Shown here piece by piece: positions 34,086 to 41,790 of a DNA stretch of 64,000 nt. The notes under the pieces are model-generated. The model had not been told where the DNA came from. It searched no databases and was given only the letters and a program-made list of their open reading frames with translations. Source of the stretch: CAVQCJ01 sp963849365 (lineage in GTDB: Bacteria > Actinomycetota > Actinomycetes > Prado026). A program made the translations under genes and the position numbers. Each line of letters begins with the position of its first letter. Position 1 is the stretch's first letter. The DNA lies in NCBI GenBank assembly GCA_963849365.1, contig CAWKHA010000004.1, forward strand, positions 992,001-1,056,000, in the 5' to 3' direction.

Positions 34086-34973
34086 GTGAGCGTCGTCCTC
34101 GAGCACTGGTCCTACGACCCGTTCCTGATCGTGGTCGCGGTCCTGCTGTGCGTGCACGGCCGTGGACTGGCCAGACGGCTGCACGCGATCGCCCGGTCGG
34201 GTCGCGCGGTCCGGCCGTGGGTCGGTCAGGCCCTGCTCTGGTGGACGGGGCTGCTCGTGCTCGTGCTGGCGGTCGTGTCGCCAGTGGACTACTGGTCCGA
34301 CACATACCTCACCGCTCACATCGTCCAACACATCCTGCTGGCGTTCGTCGCACCGCCCCTGATCGTCCTCGGCGCGCCCTGGCTGCCGCTGCTGCGTGGG
34401 CTGCCCGACCCGCTGGCCCGCCGGTACGGCCGACTGCTGCAGCGACTGCGTGCCCGGCCTGCCGACGGCGCCGGCTGGCGGGCGGCGGCGGCCGTTGTCA
34501 CGATCTCGGCCAAGCCGTGGACGGCGGTGGTCGCCTTCAACGTGGTCATGGTGTTCTGGCACCTGCCCGGACCGTTCGACCTTGCCGAGCAGAACGACGT
34601 CGTGCACATCTGGCTCGCGCACGGCGCGTTCTTCGGCCTGGGTGTCGGCCTGTGGCTGCAGATCTTCGGGTCCTACCCGTTCCGGCCGGTCCTGCTTCCC
34701 CCGGGGCGGGTGCTCGCACTGGTGGCCACCAACGCCGTGATGGTTGTCATCGCGATGACCATGGTCATGTTCTCCCACGACCTCTACCCGTGGTACACGT
34801 CCGTGGTCTCGCCAGCAACCCAGACCGCAGACCAGCAGATCGCCGGTGGGATCCTGTGGGTCTGCGGCGAGATCACGTTCCTGCCGTCGATCCTGTACAC
34901 CGTGGCTCGCTGGCTGGACGATCCCGGGCCCCGAACGAACGCGGTCGCCTTGCGCCCCAAGGCGGTCAGATGA
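34086..34973 (+). CDS. CtaG-type cytochrome oxidase assembly protein (caa3_CtaG family)
   Basis: A 295-residue protein with about seven helices. Family marks are HWSYDPFLI at the start, TYLTAHIVQHILLAFVAPPL with His residues in the membrane, VFWHLPGPFDLA, MFSHDLYPWY and QQIAGGILWVCGEI near the end. Bacillus CtaG is needed for assembly of caa3 oxidase, apparently at the CuB step. GTG 34086 has GGGGAGA nine bases upstream. It is the last intact gene of the island. Confidence 0.88.
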   Translation: MSVVLEHWSYDPFLIVVAVLLCVHGRGLARRLHAIARSGRAVRPWVGQALLWWTGLLVLVLAVVSPVDYWSDTYLTAHIVQHILLAFVAPPLIVLGAPWLPLLRGLPDPLARRYGRLLQRLRARPADGAGWRAAAAVVTISAKPWTAVVAFNVVMVFWHLPGPFDLAEQNDVVHIWLAHGAFFGLGVGLWLQIFGSYPFRPVLLPPGRVLALVATNAVMVVIAMTMVMFSHDLYPWYTSVVSPATQTADQQIAGGILWVCGEITFLPSILYTVARWLDDPGPRTNAVALRPKAVR

Positions 34974-35235
34974 TTGCGGGACAGACGGCGTCGACCGGAC
35001 TGGTCATGCTGCATCGGTCCAGAAACGTCAGCTCGTAGACCAGGGCGGCGACCGCGAGGACCCCGAAGCTGGGGTGGCACCATCGGGACCTGGTAGCTGG
35101 TCAGCAGTCCGGCGACCATCGCCAGCATCGACAGGCCGGCAGCCAGCGCCATCCCCGCGTACGGGCGGTCCGTCAGTCGTTGCCCGGCCGCCGTGGAGCC
35201 CTGGTCGTCGCACCCAGCGCACTCGCAACGGCAGG
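34967..35235 (-). pseudogene. C-terminal remnant of an integral membrane transporter (possibly metal ABC permease), frameshifted
   Basis: The minus strand reads RPYAGMALAAGLSMLAMVAG, LLTSYQV in one frame and PSFGVLAVAALVYELTFLD in another, ending at TGA 34967-34969. Joined, these make two adjacent helices like the end of an ABC-3/ZnuB-type permease. A Cys-rich stretch (CRCECAGCDD) precedes them. The family call is weak; the frameshift and truncation are directly visible. It overlaps the end of the CtaG gene. Confidence 0.4.
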
Positions 35236-35263
35236 GTCCGAGGGTGCCGGTCCCACCCTGATC

Positions 35264-35283
35264 GATCTAACGGCTGTCTAACG
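35264..35283. repeat. Inner direct repeat, right copy
   Basis: Twenty bases identical to 20467-20486, lying 114 bases inside the right tRNA fragment. In the left copy these bases end the integrase frame; here no integrase is recognisable, so this may be a scar of an earlier integrase end. Confidence 0.8.
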
Positions 35284-35397
35284 AACCGAACCGGACACGT
35301 CCGCACCGACCCGGCTCGGGAGGGCCGAAAGCCATTGCCAGCCCACACGAACCCGCATGCGGCTGGACGGCTCCGGACTCTACCGGACTTGATCAAG

Positions 35398-35444
35398 TGA
35401 CTACGGATCAGAAGGTTGGGGGTTCGAATCCCTTCGGGCGCGCC
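35398..35444 (+). repeat. attR-type repeat: tRNA-Arg 3' fragment
   Basis: A 47-base copy of the anticodon arm through acceptor 3' strand of tRNA-Arg(ACG), one mismatch. The 5' half of the tRNA is absent (sequence to the left is unrelated), so it is not a functional tRNA but the right junction of the island. Confidence 0.88.
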
Positions 35445-35494
35445 CATCCTGCGAGCGTGCAGGGCAGGTCGTGCTCCTGGTTCGCCGCAAACGT

Positions 35495-35686
35495 GGCTGC
35501 CTGTCGCGGTGCTCCTGTCGGCTCGAGCCCGGACTCGCGCGCTTCGGCCCGCTGGTCGATCACGGTGAACAGCTTGATCGCTCACGCGGCGGTCAGCTCG
35601 GTGAGACGGCCGACGGTGTCGGGAACCGATCGCGGGCTCAGCCTGGTGACACTGCCGGGCACGTTCGCACCTGCGTCTTCGGTCAT
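35495..35686 (-). pseudogene. Truncated DUF302-domain gene with an in-frame stop
   Basis: From ATG 35686 the frame reads TRLSPRSVPDTVGRLTELTA, then TGA (35582-35584), then IKLFTVIDQRAEARESGLE. Without the stop this is the first half of a DUF302 protein (pattern SVxxTVxRLxxxLxARGIxxFxxIDxxAxAxxAGL). The C-terminal half is missing toward the island junction at 35444. The truncation suggests integration or excision events damaged a gene downstream of the tRNA copy. Confidence 0.6.
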
Positions 35687-35941
35687 CACGTCATCTCCGT
35701 GCCGCTTGATCCACTCCGCCAGCTGAGAACACGCCGGCTGGTCGACGCCGTGCACCGGTCGGCACCTGGGTGCGGGTCCCGCGCAACGCTCGTGTGGGCT
35801 GCGGGAGGCGCTGACCTGACCGGGGCCGCCGTCGGGTCTGGACCCGGATCTCCACGAGATCGCCATGCGCCCGCCAAGCACCCGCACCGCGCGCGAGCGA
35901 CCGTTGGCGGTGTCCCCACTCGTACGCGAAAGGAAACCACC

Positions 35942-36724
35942 GTGGAGCCGACCTCCTCGACCCTCAGCCACCCGGTGAAGGCCGAGACGGTCGACCGGGT
36001 CCCTCGACCGGCCGGACCGGACGGGCGCTCGGAGATGTGGCGGGGCGCGGTCGCCATGGTGCCGCTGCTGGTCGGGTACGCGCCGTTCGCCTGCCTGATC
36101 GGGGTGGCCGTCGCGGCCAGTGGAGCACCCCTCGCGGCCTGGTCGGGGGTGTGGCTGGTGTTCGCGGGCTCGGCCCACCTGACCGCGATCCACCTGGTCG
36201 ACACGGGCAGCGGCGTCGCGGTGGCCGTCGCGTCGGCGCTCGTCGTGAACGTGCGGCTGGCCGTGCTCAGCGCGACGGTGTCGCGGCACTGGCGGGGGAC
36301 GTCGCTTCGCAGCCGGCTAGTGGCCGCGGCCACCCTCGTCGAGCCCACCTGGCTGCTCGCCAACCGCCGGGCCGCCGATGGCGCGGACGACGCGTCCGTG
36401 CGCCGCTTCTACTCCGGGGCGTCGCTGCTGCTGTGGTTCGGGTGGGCCGGCCTGGTCACCCTCGGAGCACTCGCCGGCAACCTCCTCCCGGCCGGTGCGG
36501 GGCTGCAGCTGCTGGCACCGCTGTGCCTGCTGTCGATGGTCCTGCGAGCGGCCCCGTCGAGGGCGGGTGTCGGCAGCATCGCCGCCGCCGGGCTCGTGGT
36601 GGTGCTGGGCGCCGGCCTGCCGGCCGGAGCCGCGCTGCTCCTCGCGATGCCGGCCGGGGTTGCCGCGGCGGCTGCCGTGAGCCGGCTCGGAGCCAGGGCG
36701 AGCGCACGAGGGAGGGCCGCTTGA
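35942..36724 (+). CDS. azlC: AzlC-family branched-chain amino acid exporter subunit
   Basis: A 260-residue membrane protein. GTG 35942 follows AAAGGAAA. The first helix segment MWRGAVAMVPLLVGYAPFAC, the motif FAGSAHLTAIHL and about seven helices match AzlC. With AzlD it exports branched-chain amino acids or analogues. The stop overlaps the azlD ATG (TGATG). The region between 35687 and 35941 holds no recognisable gene and presumably the promoter. Confidence 0.88.
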   Translation: MEPTSSTLSHPVKAETVDRVPRPAGPDGRSEMWRGAVAMVPLLVGYAPFACLIGVAVAASGAPLAAWSGVWLVFAGSAHLTAIHLVDTGSGVAVAVASALVVNVRLAVLSATVSRHWRGTSLRSRLVAAATLVEPTWLLANRRAADGADDASVRRFYSGASLLLWFGWAGLVTLGALAGNLLPAGAGLQLLAPLCLLSMVLRAAPSRAGVGSIAAAGLVVVLGAGLPAGAALLLAMPAGVAAAAAVSRLGARASARGRAA

Positions 36725-37050
36725 TGGCCATGTTCGCCACGCTGGCCCTCGTCGGGATCGCCAGCTACCTACTCCGGGTGCTGCCACTGCTGCTCGTCGA
36801 CCAGCTCCGCCTGTCGCCGCGAGCGGCAGAGCTCCTCGGGTGGGCCGTGCTGGCGGCTCTGGCCGGGCTGCTGGCCGATGTCGTCGTCCAGCTGGCTCGC
36901 GATCCGGTGCCGAACGTCCCCGCCGCCGCCCCCTGGGTGGGCCTGGCGGTCGGTGCCGGAGCCGCGCTGGCCCGCCAGTCGATGGGCCGCGTGGCCGTCG
37001 CCGGCCTGGCCGGCTACCTGCTGACGGTCGCGATCGCCGCCCTCACCTGA
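36724..37050 (+). CDS. azlD: AzlD-family branched-chain amino acid transporter subunit
   Basis: A 108-residue, four-helix membrane protein with the family start FATLALVGIASYLLRVLPLL and the later VGLAVGAGAALAR. AzlD is the small partner required with AzlC. Its ATG overlaps the azlC stop, so the pair is coupled. Confidence 0.88.
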   Translation: MAMFATLALVGIASYLLRVLPLLLVDQLRLSPRAAELLGWAVLAALAGLLADVVVQLARDPVPNVPAAAPWVGLAVGAGAALARQSMGRVAVAGLAGYLLTVAIAALT

Positions 37051-37061
37051 CGAGACCTAGG

Positions 37062-37274
37062 ATGCAGGCCGTGGACGACGACCTGCTGCGCACCGACCTC
37101 GAGCGGCTGCGCACCGTGCGGCCGGACGTGCACGCGATCCTCCTCGACGACCCGGCGCAGGGCTTCCCCCCGACCGAGGACCTGATCGAGACCGGCCTGT
37201 TCAGCGAGCTCGAGGACGGGCTCCTCAACCTCCCGCAGGGCGCGCAGGACTGGCTGCGGGAGCACTCCGGCTGA
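37062..37274 (+). CDS. Small acidic protein of unknown function
   Basis: A 70-residue product (MQAVDDDLLRTDLERLRTVR and so on) rich in Asp, Glu and Leu, with no Cys, signal or helix in the membrane. It is 11 bases after azlD and 14 before the next gene, so co-transcription is likely. No family is recognised. Confidence 0.55.
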   Translation: MQAVDDDLLRTDLERLRTVRPDVHAILLDDPAQGFPPTEDLIETGLFSELEDGLLNLPQGAQDWLREHSG

Positions 37275-37288
37275 CGGCCGAGCCGCCG

Positions 37289-38596
37289 ATGGCATCCCGA
37301 CGCGACGAGGCAGGGCCGAGCCGGGCCGGGGCGGTCGCGTTCGCGGCGGCGATCGGCGGATGCGCAGGGGCGGCGCTGCTCGCGCACCGCGGCTCCCGGG
37401 CGGCAGCCACCGGCGCTGCGGTCGGCGCCATAGGACTGGCCGCGTCGGAGGCCGTGGCCCGGGCCGTGCAGCGGCCGGGCGAGATCCCCCCGCTGTGGCA
37501 GCGGATCGCCGCCAGCACCGCCCTGGTCGCACCGGCCGGGTGGGCCGCGGGACGGCTGGGTGCGGGCCCGGTCGTGGTGGGCACCGGGACGGGCGCCGTC
37601 GCCGGAGCACTCGGGGTGCGCCCGCAGAAGGTGGCGCTGGGGCCGCTGCTGGGTGCCGCTGTCGGAGCCGCGTTCCGCGCGCGAGACCGGGCCGCCTCGG
37701 GGGCCGTCGTGGCCGCCACGACCGTGCTGTCCTTCCGGGTGCTGTCCGCCCTCGTGTTCCGCGACGAGCAGGTCACGCTGGTGGCCGACCGCGCCCGGCC
37801 GGCCGACCTCCCCTTCGTGGTGCCACTGGCGGCCAGCAGCCGCTACGTCGGCGTCGGCTACGTGCGCGAGCTCGCGACGACACTCGGTGGCACGTACGTG
37901 GAGGCGGCCGACGACGTCGGCATCGTCGCCTCGCTCGACGAGCTGGCGTCCGACGACTTCGACCCCGCTGCGGTCGACCCCCGCGTGCGCGAGTTCTACG
38001 AGCACACCACCCGCTTCACCCTCGACATCGTCCCGGAGTGGCGGCTGTGGGTGCGACCCGGCTACCTGCTGTACCGGACGGTGGTCGCCCGCCCCCTGGG
38101 CCAGGCGAGCGTCCCGATGAACCAGCGGGAGGCCCAGCGTGGGATGCGCAGCCGGATCGACACCATCAGCCCCCCGGACGGGCCGATCGCTGTCCGCGGG
38201 TGGATCCGCTCGTTCGCCGACGACGACGAGCCCATCTACGTCGGCATCTACACGACCTACCGCAAGGACGGCCGCGGGTTCGTGAGCGTCGGCTTCCCCC
38301 TGCCGCAGGCGAGCTTCACCGCGACCCTCGTGCCCCGTCCGCGCCTCGACGGCGGCCTGGTCCTGACCAGCCGCAGCCCGCTCGACCAGCCCGGCCACTA
38401 CCTGACGTACATCGACCCGGAGTCCGGTCAGCTCACCACCCTCGGCGTGCCCGGCTTCTCGGAGGAGCTGGACGTGTACGTCGACGGCGACGAGGTGCGC
38501 GCCGAGCACGCGTTCTGGGTCTTCGGGTTCCCGTTCCTGGTGCTCCACTACCGGATCACCCGGAAGCCCGCCGACGGGACGCCCGCGCCGAGCTAG
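37289..38596 (+). CDS. Membrane protein of unknown function with a soluble C-terminal domain
   Basis: A 435-residue product. Residues 12-165 are Gly/Ala-rich hydrophobic segments (probably four or more helices, VVVGTGTGAVAGALGV). Residues 190-430 form a soluble domain with many aromatic residues (EFYEHTTRFTLDIVPEWRLW, YVGIYTTYRKDGRGFVSVGF) that looks like one globular unit. I do not recognise the family. The stop overlaps the end of the convergent amine oxidase gene by 4 bases. Confidence 0.72.
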   Translation: MASRRDEAGPSRAGAVAFAAAIGGCAGAALLAHRGSRAAATGAAVGAIGLAASEAVARAVQRPGEIPPLWQRIAASTALVAPAGWAAGRLGAGPVVVGTGTGAVAGALGVRPQKVALGPLLGAAVGAAFRARDRAASGAVVAATTVLSFRVLSALVFRDEQVTLVADRARPADLPFVVPLAASSRYVGVGYVRELATTLGGTYVEAADDVGIVASLDELASDDFDPAAVDPRVREFYEHTTRFTLDIVPEWRLWVRPGYLLYRTVVARPLGQASVPMNQREAQRGMRSRIDTISPPDGPIAVRGWIRSFADDDEPIYVGIYTTYRKDGRGFVSVGFPLPQASFTATLVPRPRLDGGLVLTSRSPLDQPGHYLTYIDPESGQLTTLGVPGFSEELDVYVDGDEVRAEHAFWVFGFPFLVLHYRITRKPADGTPAPS

Positions 38597-39942
38597 CCGA
38601 CCGGGCCGAGCCGAACGCTGGCCCGGCCCAACAACCGCTTCGCCTCGCGGATGCCGCTGGTCATCGCCCCGTCGGCGTACGCCAGCCGGGCGCTCTGCGT
38701 GTGCTCACCCGCGAACAGGACCCGCCCGCCGACCGGCTCGCCGAGCAGGTCGACATCGGCGGGCCCGGCCCCCGGGGGGATGTGGGTGTACGCACCGCCG
38801 GTGCACGGGTCGTCCGCCCACGACGTCACCGCGGCGGCAGCTGGTTCCGGGCACGGCCCACCGATCGCCTCGGCGAGCATGTCCAGCACCCAGCGGACGG
38901 CGTCGTGGGGCGTCCCGTCGAGCACGTGCCCCGCTGCGCTGTGGAAGACGAAGGCAGCCAACACCGGCCCGGCACCGAAGGCGTCGAAGTCGAACACCCA
39001 CACGGTCGCCTCGCCGCGGTCGCGGGGGAACAGCATCAGGTGGGAGTAGCCGGCCGCCCGCCAGAACGGCTCATCGAACGCCAGCGCCACCTTCTCCAGC
39101 GTCCCGAACCCGAGCCGCTCGACCGCGGCCAGCCGATCGGGCGGGAGCGCGGGCGACAGCTGTGGTACGCCGCGCTTGAGCACCCCCAGCGGCACCGCCA
39201 CCACGGCGTGCGAGGCGTTCTCGACGCTGCCGTCCTCGCAGCGCACCCGGACCCCGCTCGCCGACCGCACGACCTCGGCGACCGCCCGGCCCAGCCGGAC
39301 GTCGACGCCGGTCGCCATCGCGTCGACGATGCTCCGGTACCCGCCGGCGGGCAGGTCGCCGAAGTAGTGCTCGTCGTACTCGGTCTCGTTCCACATCCAC
39401 CGCAGCGACTGGCGCTCGGACAGGTCCGCCGACTCCGCCTCGACCAGCGAGCGCAGCACCTGCCGGGCCCGGCCCGGGTCGACCGTGCCGGCGCCGGCCC
39501 CGCCGGTCGCCCCCTCGGCCAGGAACGCGTCGATCGCCTCGGCGACCGACGCATCGGGGCCGAGCTCGGCCCGCAGCCGCTCGGCGGCACCCTCGAAGCC
39601 CTCGTACAGCAGGGCGACGGTCGCCGCCACCTCGGCCGTCGACAGCCGATGCCCGGCCGCGCAGTCGAAGCCGGTCAGGCCGGGAAGCGGGTCGCCCCGC
39701 GAGCACGCGATGCCGGCCTGCGCGGCGAAGGCCCGCAGCGGGTTGCCGGTCGGGTGGTGGATCCACGACCCGCCGAGGTCGACTGGCGTGCCCGCGAGGT
39801 CGACCGTGTGCAGCCGGCCGCCGACCCGGTCCCGGGCCTCCAGCACCACGCACTCGACGCCCGCGTTGGTGAGCGCCTTCGCGACCGTCAGGCCGGCGAT
39901 CCCGGCGCCCACGACCACCACGCGCTCGACCGGCCCGGACAC
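38593..39942 (-). CDS. Flavin-containing amine oxidase
   Basis: A 449-residue flavoenzyme if started at GTG 39942, just before the FAD motif VVVVGAGIAGLTVAKAL. Other markers are VLEARDRVGGRLHTVDL, DLGGSWIHHPTGNPL, the substrate segment MWNETEYDEHYFGDLP and the C-terminal FAD contact VLFAGEHTQSARLAYADGAM. These match putrescine/monoamine oxidases, which oxidise amines to aldehydes with release of ammonia and H2O2. Longer starts up to ATG 40122 are possible but would overlap the divergent regulator-hydrolase gene and add low-complexity sequence. Confidence 0.88.
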   Translation of the reverse strand: MSGPVERVVVVGAGIAGLTVAKALTNAGVECVVLEARDRVGGRLHTVDLAGTPVDLGGSWIHHPTGNPLRAFAAQAGIACSRGDPLPGLTGFDCAAGHRLSTAEVAATVALLYEGFEGAAERLRAELGPDASVAEAIDAFLAEGATGGAGAGTVDPGRARQVLRSLVEAESADLSERQSLRWMWNETEYDEHYFGDLPAGGYRSIVDAMATGVDVRLGRAVAEVVRSASGVRVRCEDGSVENASHAVVAVPLGVLKRGVPQLSPALPPDRLAAVERLGFGTLEKVALAFDEPFWRAAGYSHLMLFPRDRGEATVWVFDFDAFGAGPVLAAFVFHSAAGHVLDGTPHDAVRWVLDMLAEAIGGPCPEPAAAAVTSWADDPCTGGAYTHIPPGAGPADVDLLGEPVGGRVLFAGEHTQSARLAYADGAMTSGIREAKRLLGRASVRLGPVG

Positions 39943-40084
39943 CCCGCCGGGGACGTCCGGACGCCCGTCGTCGTAGCTCTCGGCAGCCAACCCTGGCTCC
40001 GATCTCGGAGAAACCGGACCCGACGCTACCGCGGCGACCGCTGACCAGGCCCCGGTCGGCTGAGGGCTGTGGGACATTCGGGGC

Positions 40085-41710
40085 ATGGTGCTGGCCTTCG
40101 GCGACCACCTCGAGTTGGACACCGCGCTGTTCGAGCTGCGGCGGGACGGCCAGCCGGTCCCGATGGAGCCGCAGGCCTTCGACGTCCTCGCCTACCTGGT
40201 CTCGCACCGCGACCGCGTCGTCGCCAAGGACGAGCTCATGGAGGCGATCTGGGGTGGCCGGTTCGTCAGCGAGACCGCCGTGACCAGCCGGATCAAGCAG
40301 GTCCGCCGCGCAGTCGGGGACGACGGACGGGCCCAGCAGCTGATCCGCACGCTCCACGGCCGCGGCTACCGCTTCGTCGCCGCCGTACAGGTCGCTGGGC
40401 CGGTGACCATCCCGACCCCGCGCGACGTGCCGGAGGCGTCCCTCGGGGAGAGCGCGGGAGGGCTGGCCGGTCGGTCGGGCGGCGCCGTGGCGCCGATCCG
40501 CTACACGGTCAGCGACGGCCTGCACATCGCCTACCAGGTCACCGGCGCCGGCGACCGGGACATCGTCCTCATCCCCGGCTTCGTCTCCCACCTCGAGCTC
40601 GACTGGGCGGACCCGCGGCACGCCCACTTCCTCGACCGGCTCGGCACGTTCGGTCGGCTGATCCGCTTCGACAAGCGGGGCACCGGCATGTCCGACCGGC
40701 CGCCGGGCCTGCCCGACCTCGAGACGCGCATGCACGACGTCCTCGCGGTGATGGACGCCGCTCGGTCCCGACGCGCCGTCCTGTGCGGCTACTCCGAGGG
40801 TGGCCCGATGGCGGTGCTCATGGCGGCCACCCACCCCGAGCGGGTCTCGTCGCTGGTCCTGTACGCCAGCTACGCCAAGCGCACCAGCGGCCCGGACTAC
40901 CCCTGGGGGCAGGCCGAGGCGGGCCGGGTCGCCTACACCGAGCGGCTGGTCTCGGAGTGGGACTGGGAGGCCGACTGCCGGATCCGCTGCCCGTCGGCCG
41001 ACGTGTCGATGCAGCGGTGGTGGGCCCAGCGGATGCGGGCGTCGGCGACGCCCTCGACGGTCCGCGCCCTGATGGACATGAACTCCCTTGTCGACGTGCG
41101 CGACGCCTTGCCGGCCGTCCGGGTGCCCACCCTCGTCCTGCACCGGACCAGCGACCCGCTGTTCCACGTCGAGGAGGCGCGCTACCTCGCCGACCGCATC
41201 CCCGGAGCCCGGCTCGTCCTGCTCGACGGCGCCGACCACCTGCCCGTCGCGAACCCGGACCAGATCCTCGACCAGATCGAGGGCTTCCTCGCCGGCCGCG
41301 GCGAGGCCACCGATCAGCCATTGGCCCTGGCCGCTGTCGCCGCGGTCGCGGGTGAGCACGGCGCCGCGCTGGCTGCCGACCTGGTCCGTCGCGGCGGCCG
41401 GCTCCGGCAGGGTCCCGAGGGGCGGGCCCTCGTGCTGTTCGACGGGCCGGCCAGGGCCGTCCGGGCCGGCCTCGACCGCCTGTCGGGGGGCGCCCGGCTG
41501 GGCCTGTCCATCGCGGAGGTCCCGCTGGAAGCTGAGCCGGTGGAGGGCCCTGGCGTCGTCACGGCGGTCCGGCTGGCGGACGCGGCGCCCCCTGGCACCC
41601 TCTCGGTCTCGGCCACGGTCGCCGTCCTGCTGTCCGGCTCCGGCATCGTCCTCGAGCCGGCCGGCACGCAGCTGGACGGCGAGCCGGTGCTGCGCGTCGT
41701 CTCGGCCTGA
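40085..41710 (+). CDS. Winged-helix / alpha-beta hydrolase fusion with a degenerate nucleotide-cyclase-like C-terminus
   Basis: A 541-residue three-part protein. Residues 5-100 are an OmpR/ToxR-type winged helix (MEPQAFDVLAYLVSHRDRVV, SETAVTSRIKQVRRAVGDDG, TLHGRGYRFVA). Residues 135-405 form an alpha/beta hydrolase with nucleophile Ser in CGYSEGGPM, acid Asp in TSDPLFH and His in DGADHLPV. Residues 415-541 resemble a class III cyclase homology domain (LFDGPARAVRAGL, LGLSIAEVPL, PGTLSVSATVAVLLSGSGI) but lack the metal-binding Asp and catalytic pattern. It may be a one-component regulator that senses a small ester or lipid. It is divergent from the amine oxidase, a possible target. Confidence 0.82.
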   Translation: MVLAFGDHLELDTALFELRRDGQPVPMEPQAFDVLAYLVSHRDRVVAKDELMEAIWGGRFVSETAVTSRIKQVRRAVGDDGRAQQLIRTLHGRGYRFVAAVQVAGPVTIPTPRDVPEASLGESAGGLAGRSGGAVAPIRYTVSDGLHIAYQVTGAGDRDIVLIPGFVSHLELDWADPRHAHFLDRLGTFGRLIRFDKRGTGMSDRPPGLPDLETRMHDVLAVMDAARSRRAVLCGYSEGGPMAVLMAATHPERVSSLVLYASYAKRTSGPDYPWGQAEAGRVAYTERLVSEWDWEADCRIRCPSADVSMQRWWAQRMRASATPSTVRALMDMNSLVDVRDALPAVRVPTLVLHRTSDPLFHVEEARYLADRIPGARLVLLDGADHLPVANPDQILDQIEGFLAGRGEATDQPLALAAVAAVAGEHGAALAADLVRRGGRLRQGPEGRALVLFDGPARAVRAGLDRLSGGARLGLSIAEVPLEAEPVEGPGVVTAVRLADAAPPGTLSVSATVAVLLSGSGIVLEPAGTQLDGEPVLRVVSA

Positions 41711-41739
41711 CCGCAGGCGCCCCGGCCGGGCCCCTGCGG
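41711..41739. terminator. Stem-loop between convergent genes
   Basis: CCGCAGG (41711-41717) and CCTGCGG (41733-41739) are perfect inverted arms around a GC-rich loop that itself contains CCGGCCGG. It begins right after the stop of the regulator-hydrolase gene and faces the end of the osmC-like gene. Confidence 0.55.
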
Positions 41740-41790
41740 AGGGTGGACCCGGCCGAGGCGCCGGCCTCGAGCTGACGGCGGTGGCGCCGG

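Larger units (their letters stand above)
20361..35444. mobile_element. tRNA-Arg integrated genomic island carrying a complete terminal oxidase and assembly set
   Basis: The left boundary is the 3' part of intact tRNA-Arg and the right boundary is a 47-base copy with one mismatch. A second direct repeat of 20 identical bases lies just inside (20467-20486 and 35264-35283). Beside the left end is a tyrosine-recombinase remnant oriented toward the tRNA, as expected for a tRNA-targeting integrase. The cargo is respiratory: SCO, TlpA, SURF1, CtaB, CtaG and oxidase subunits. The integrase and several neighbours are decayed, so the element is probably fixed. Confidence 0.75.

Noticed and set aside
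35028..35585. Minus-strand frame across the right island junction
   Set aside because: It contains the translated tRNA fragment (GAPEGIRTPNLLIRS), a known annotation artefact; it is not a real protein.
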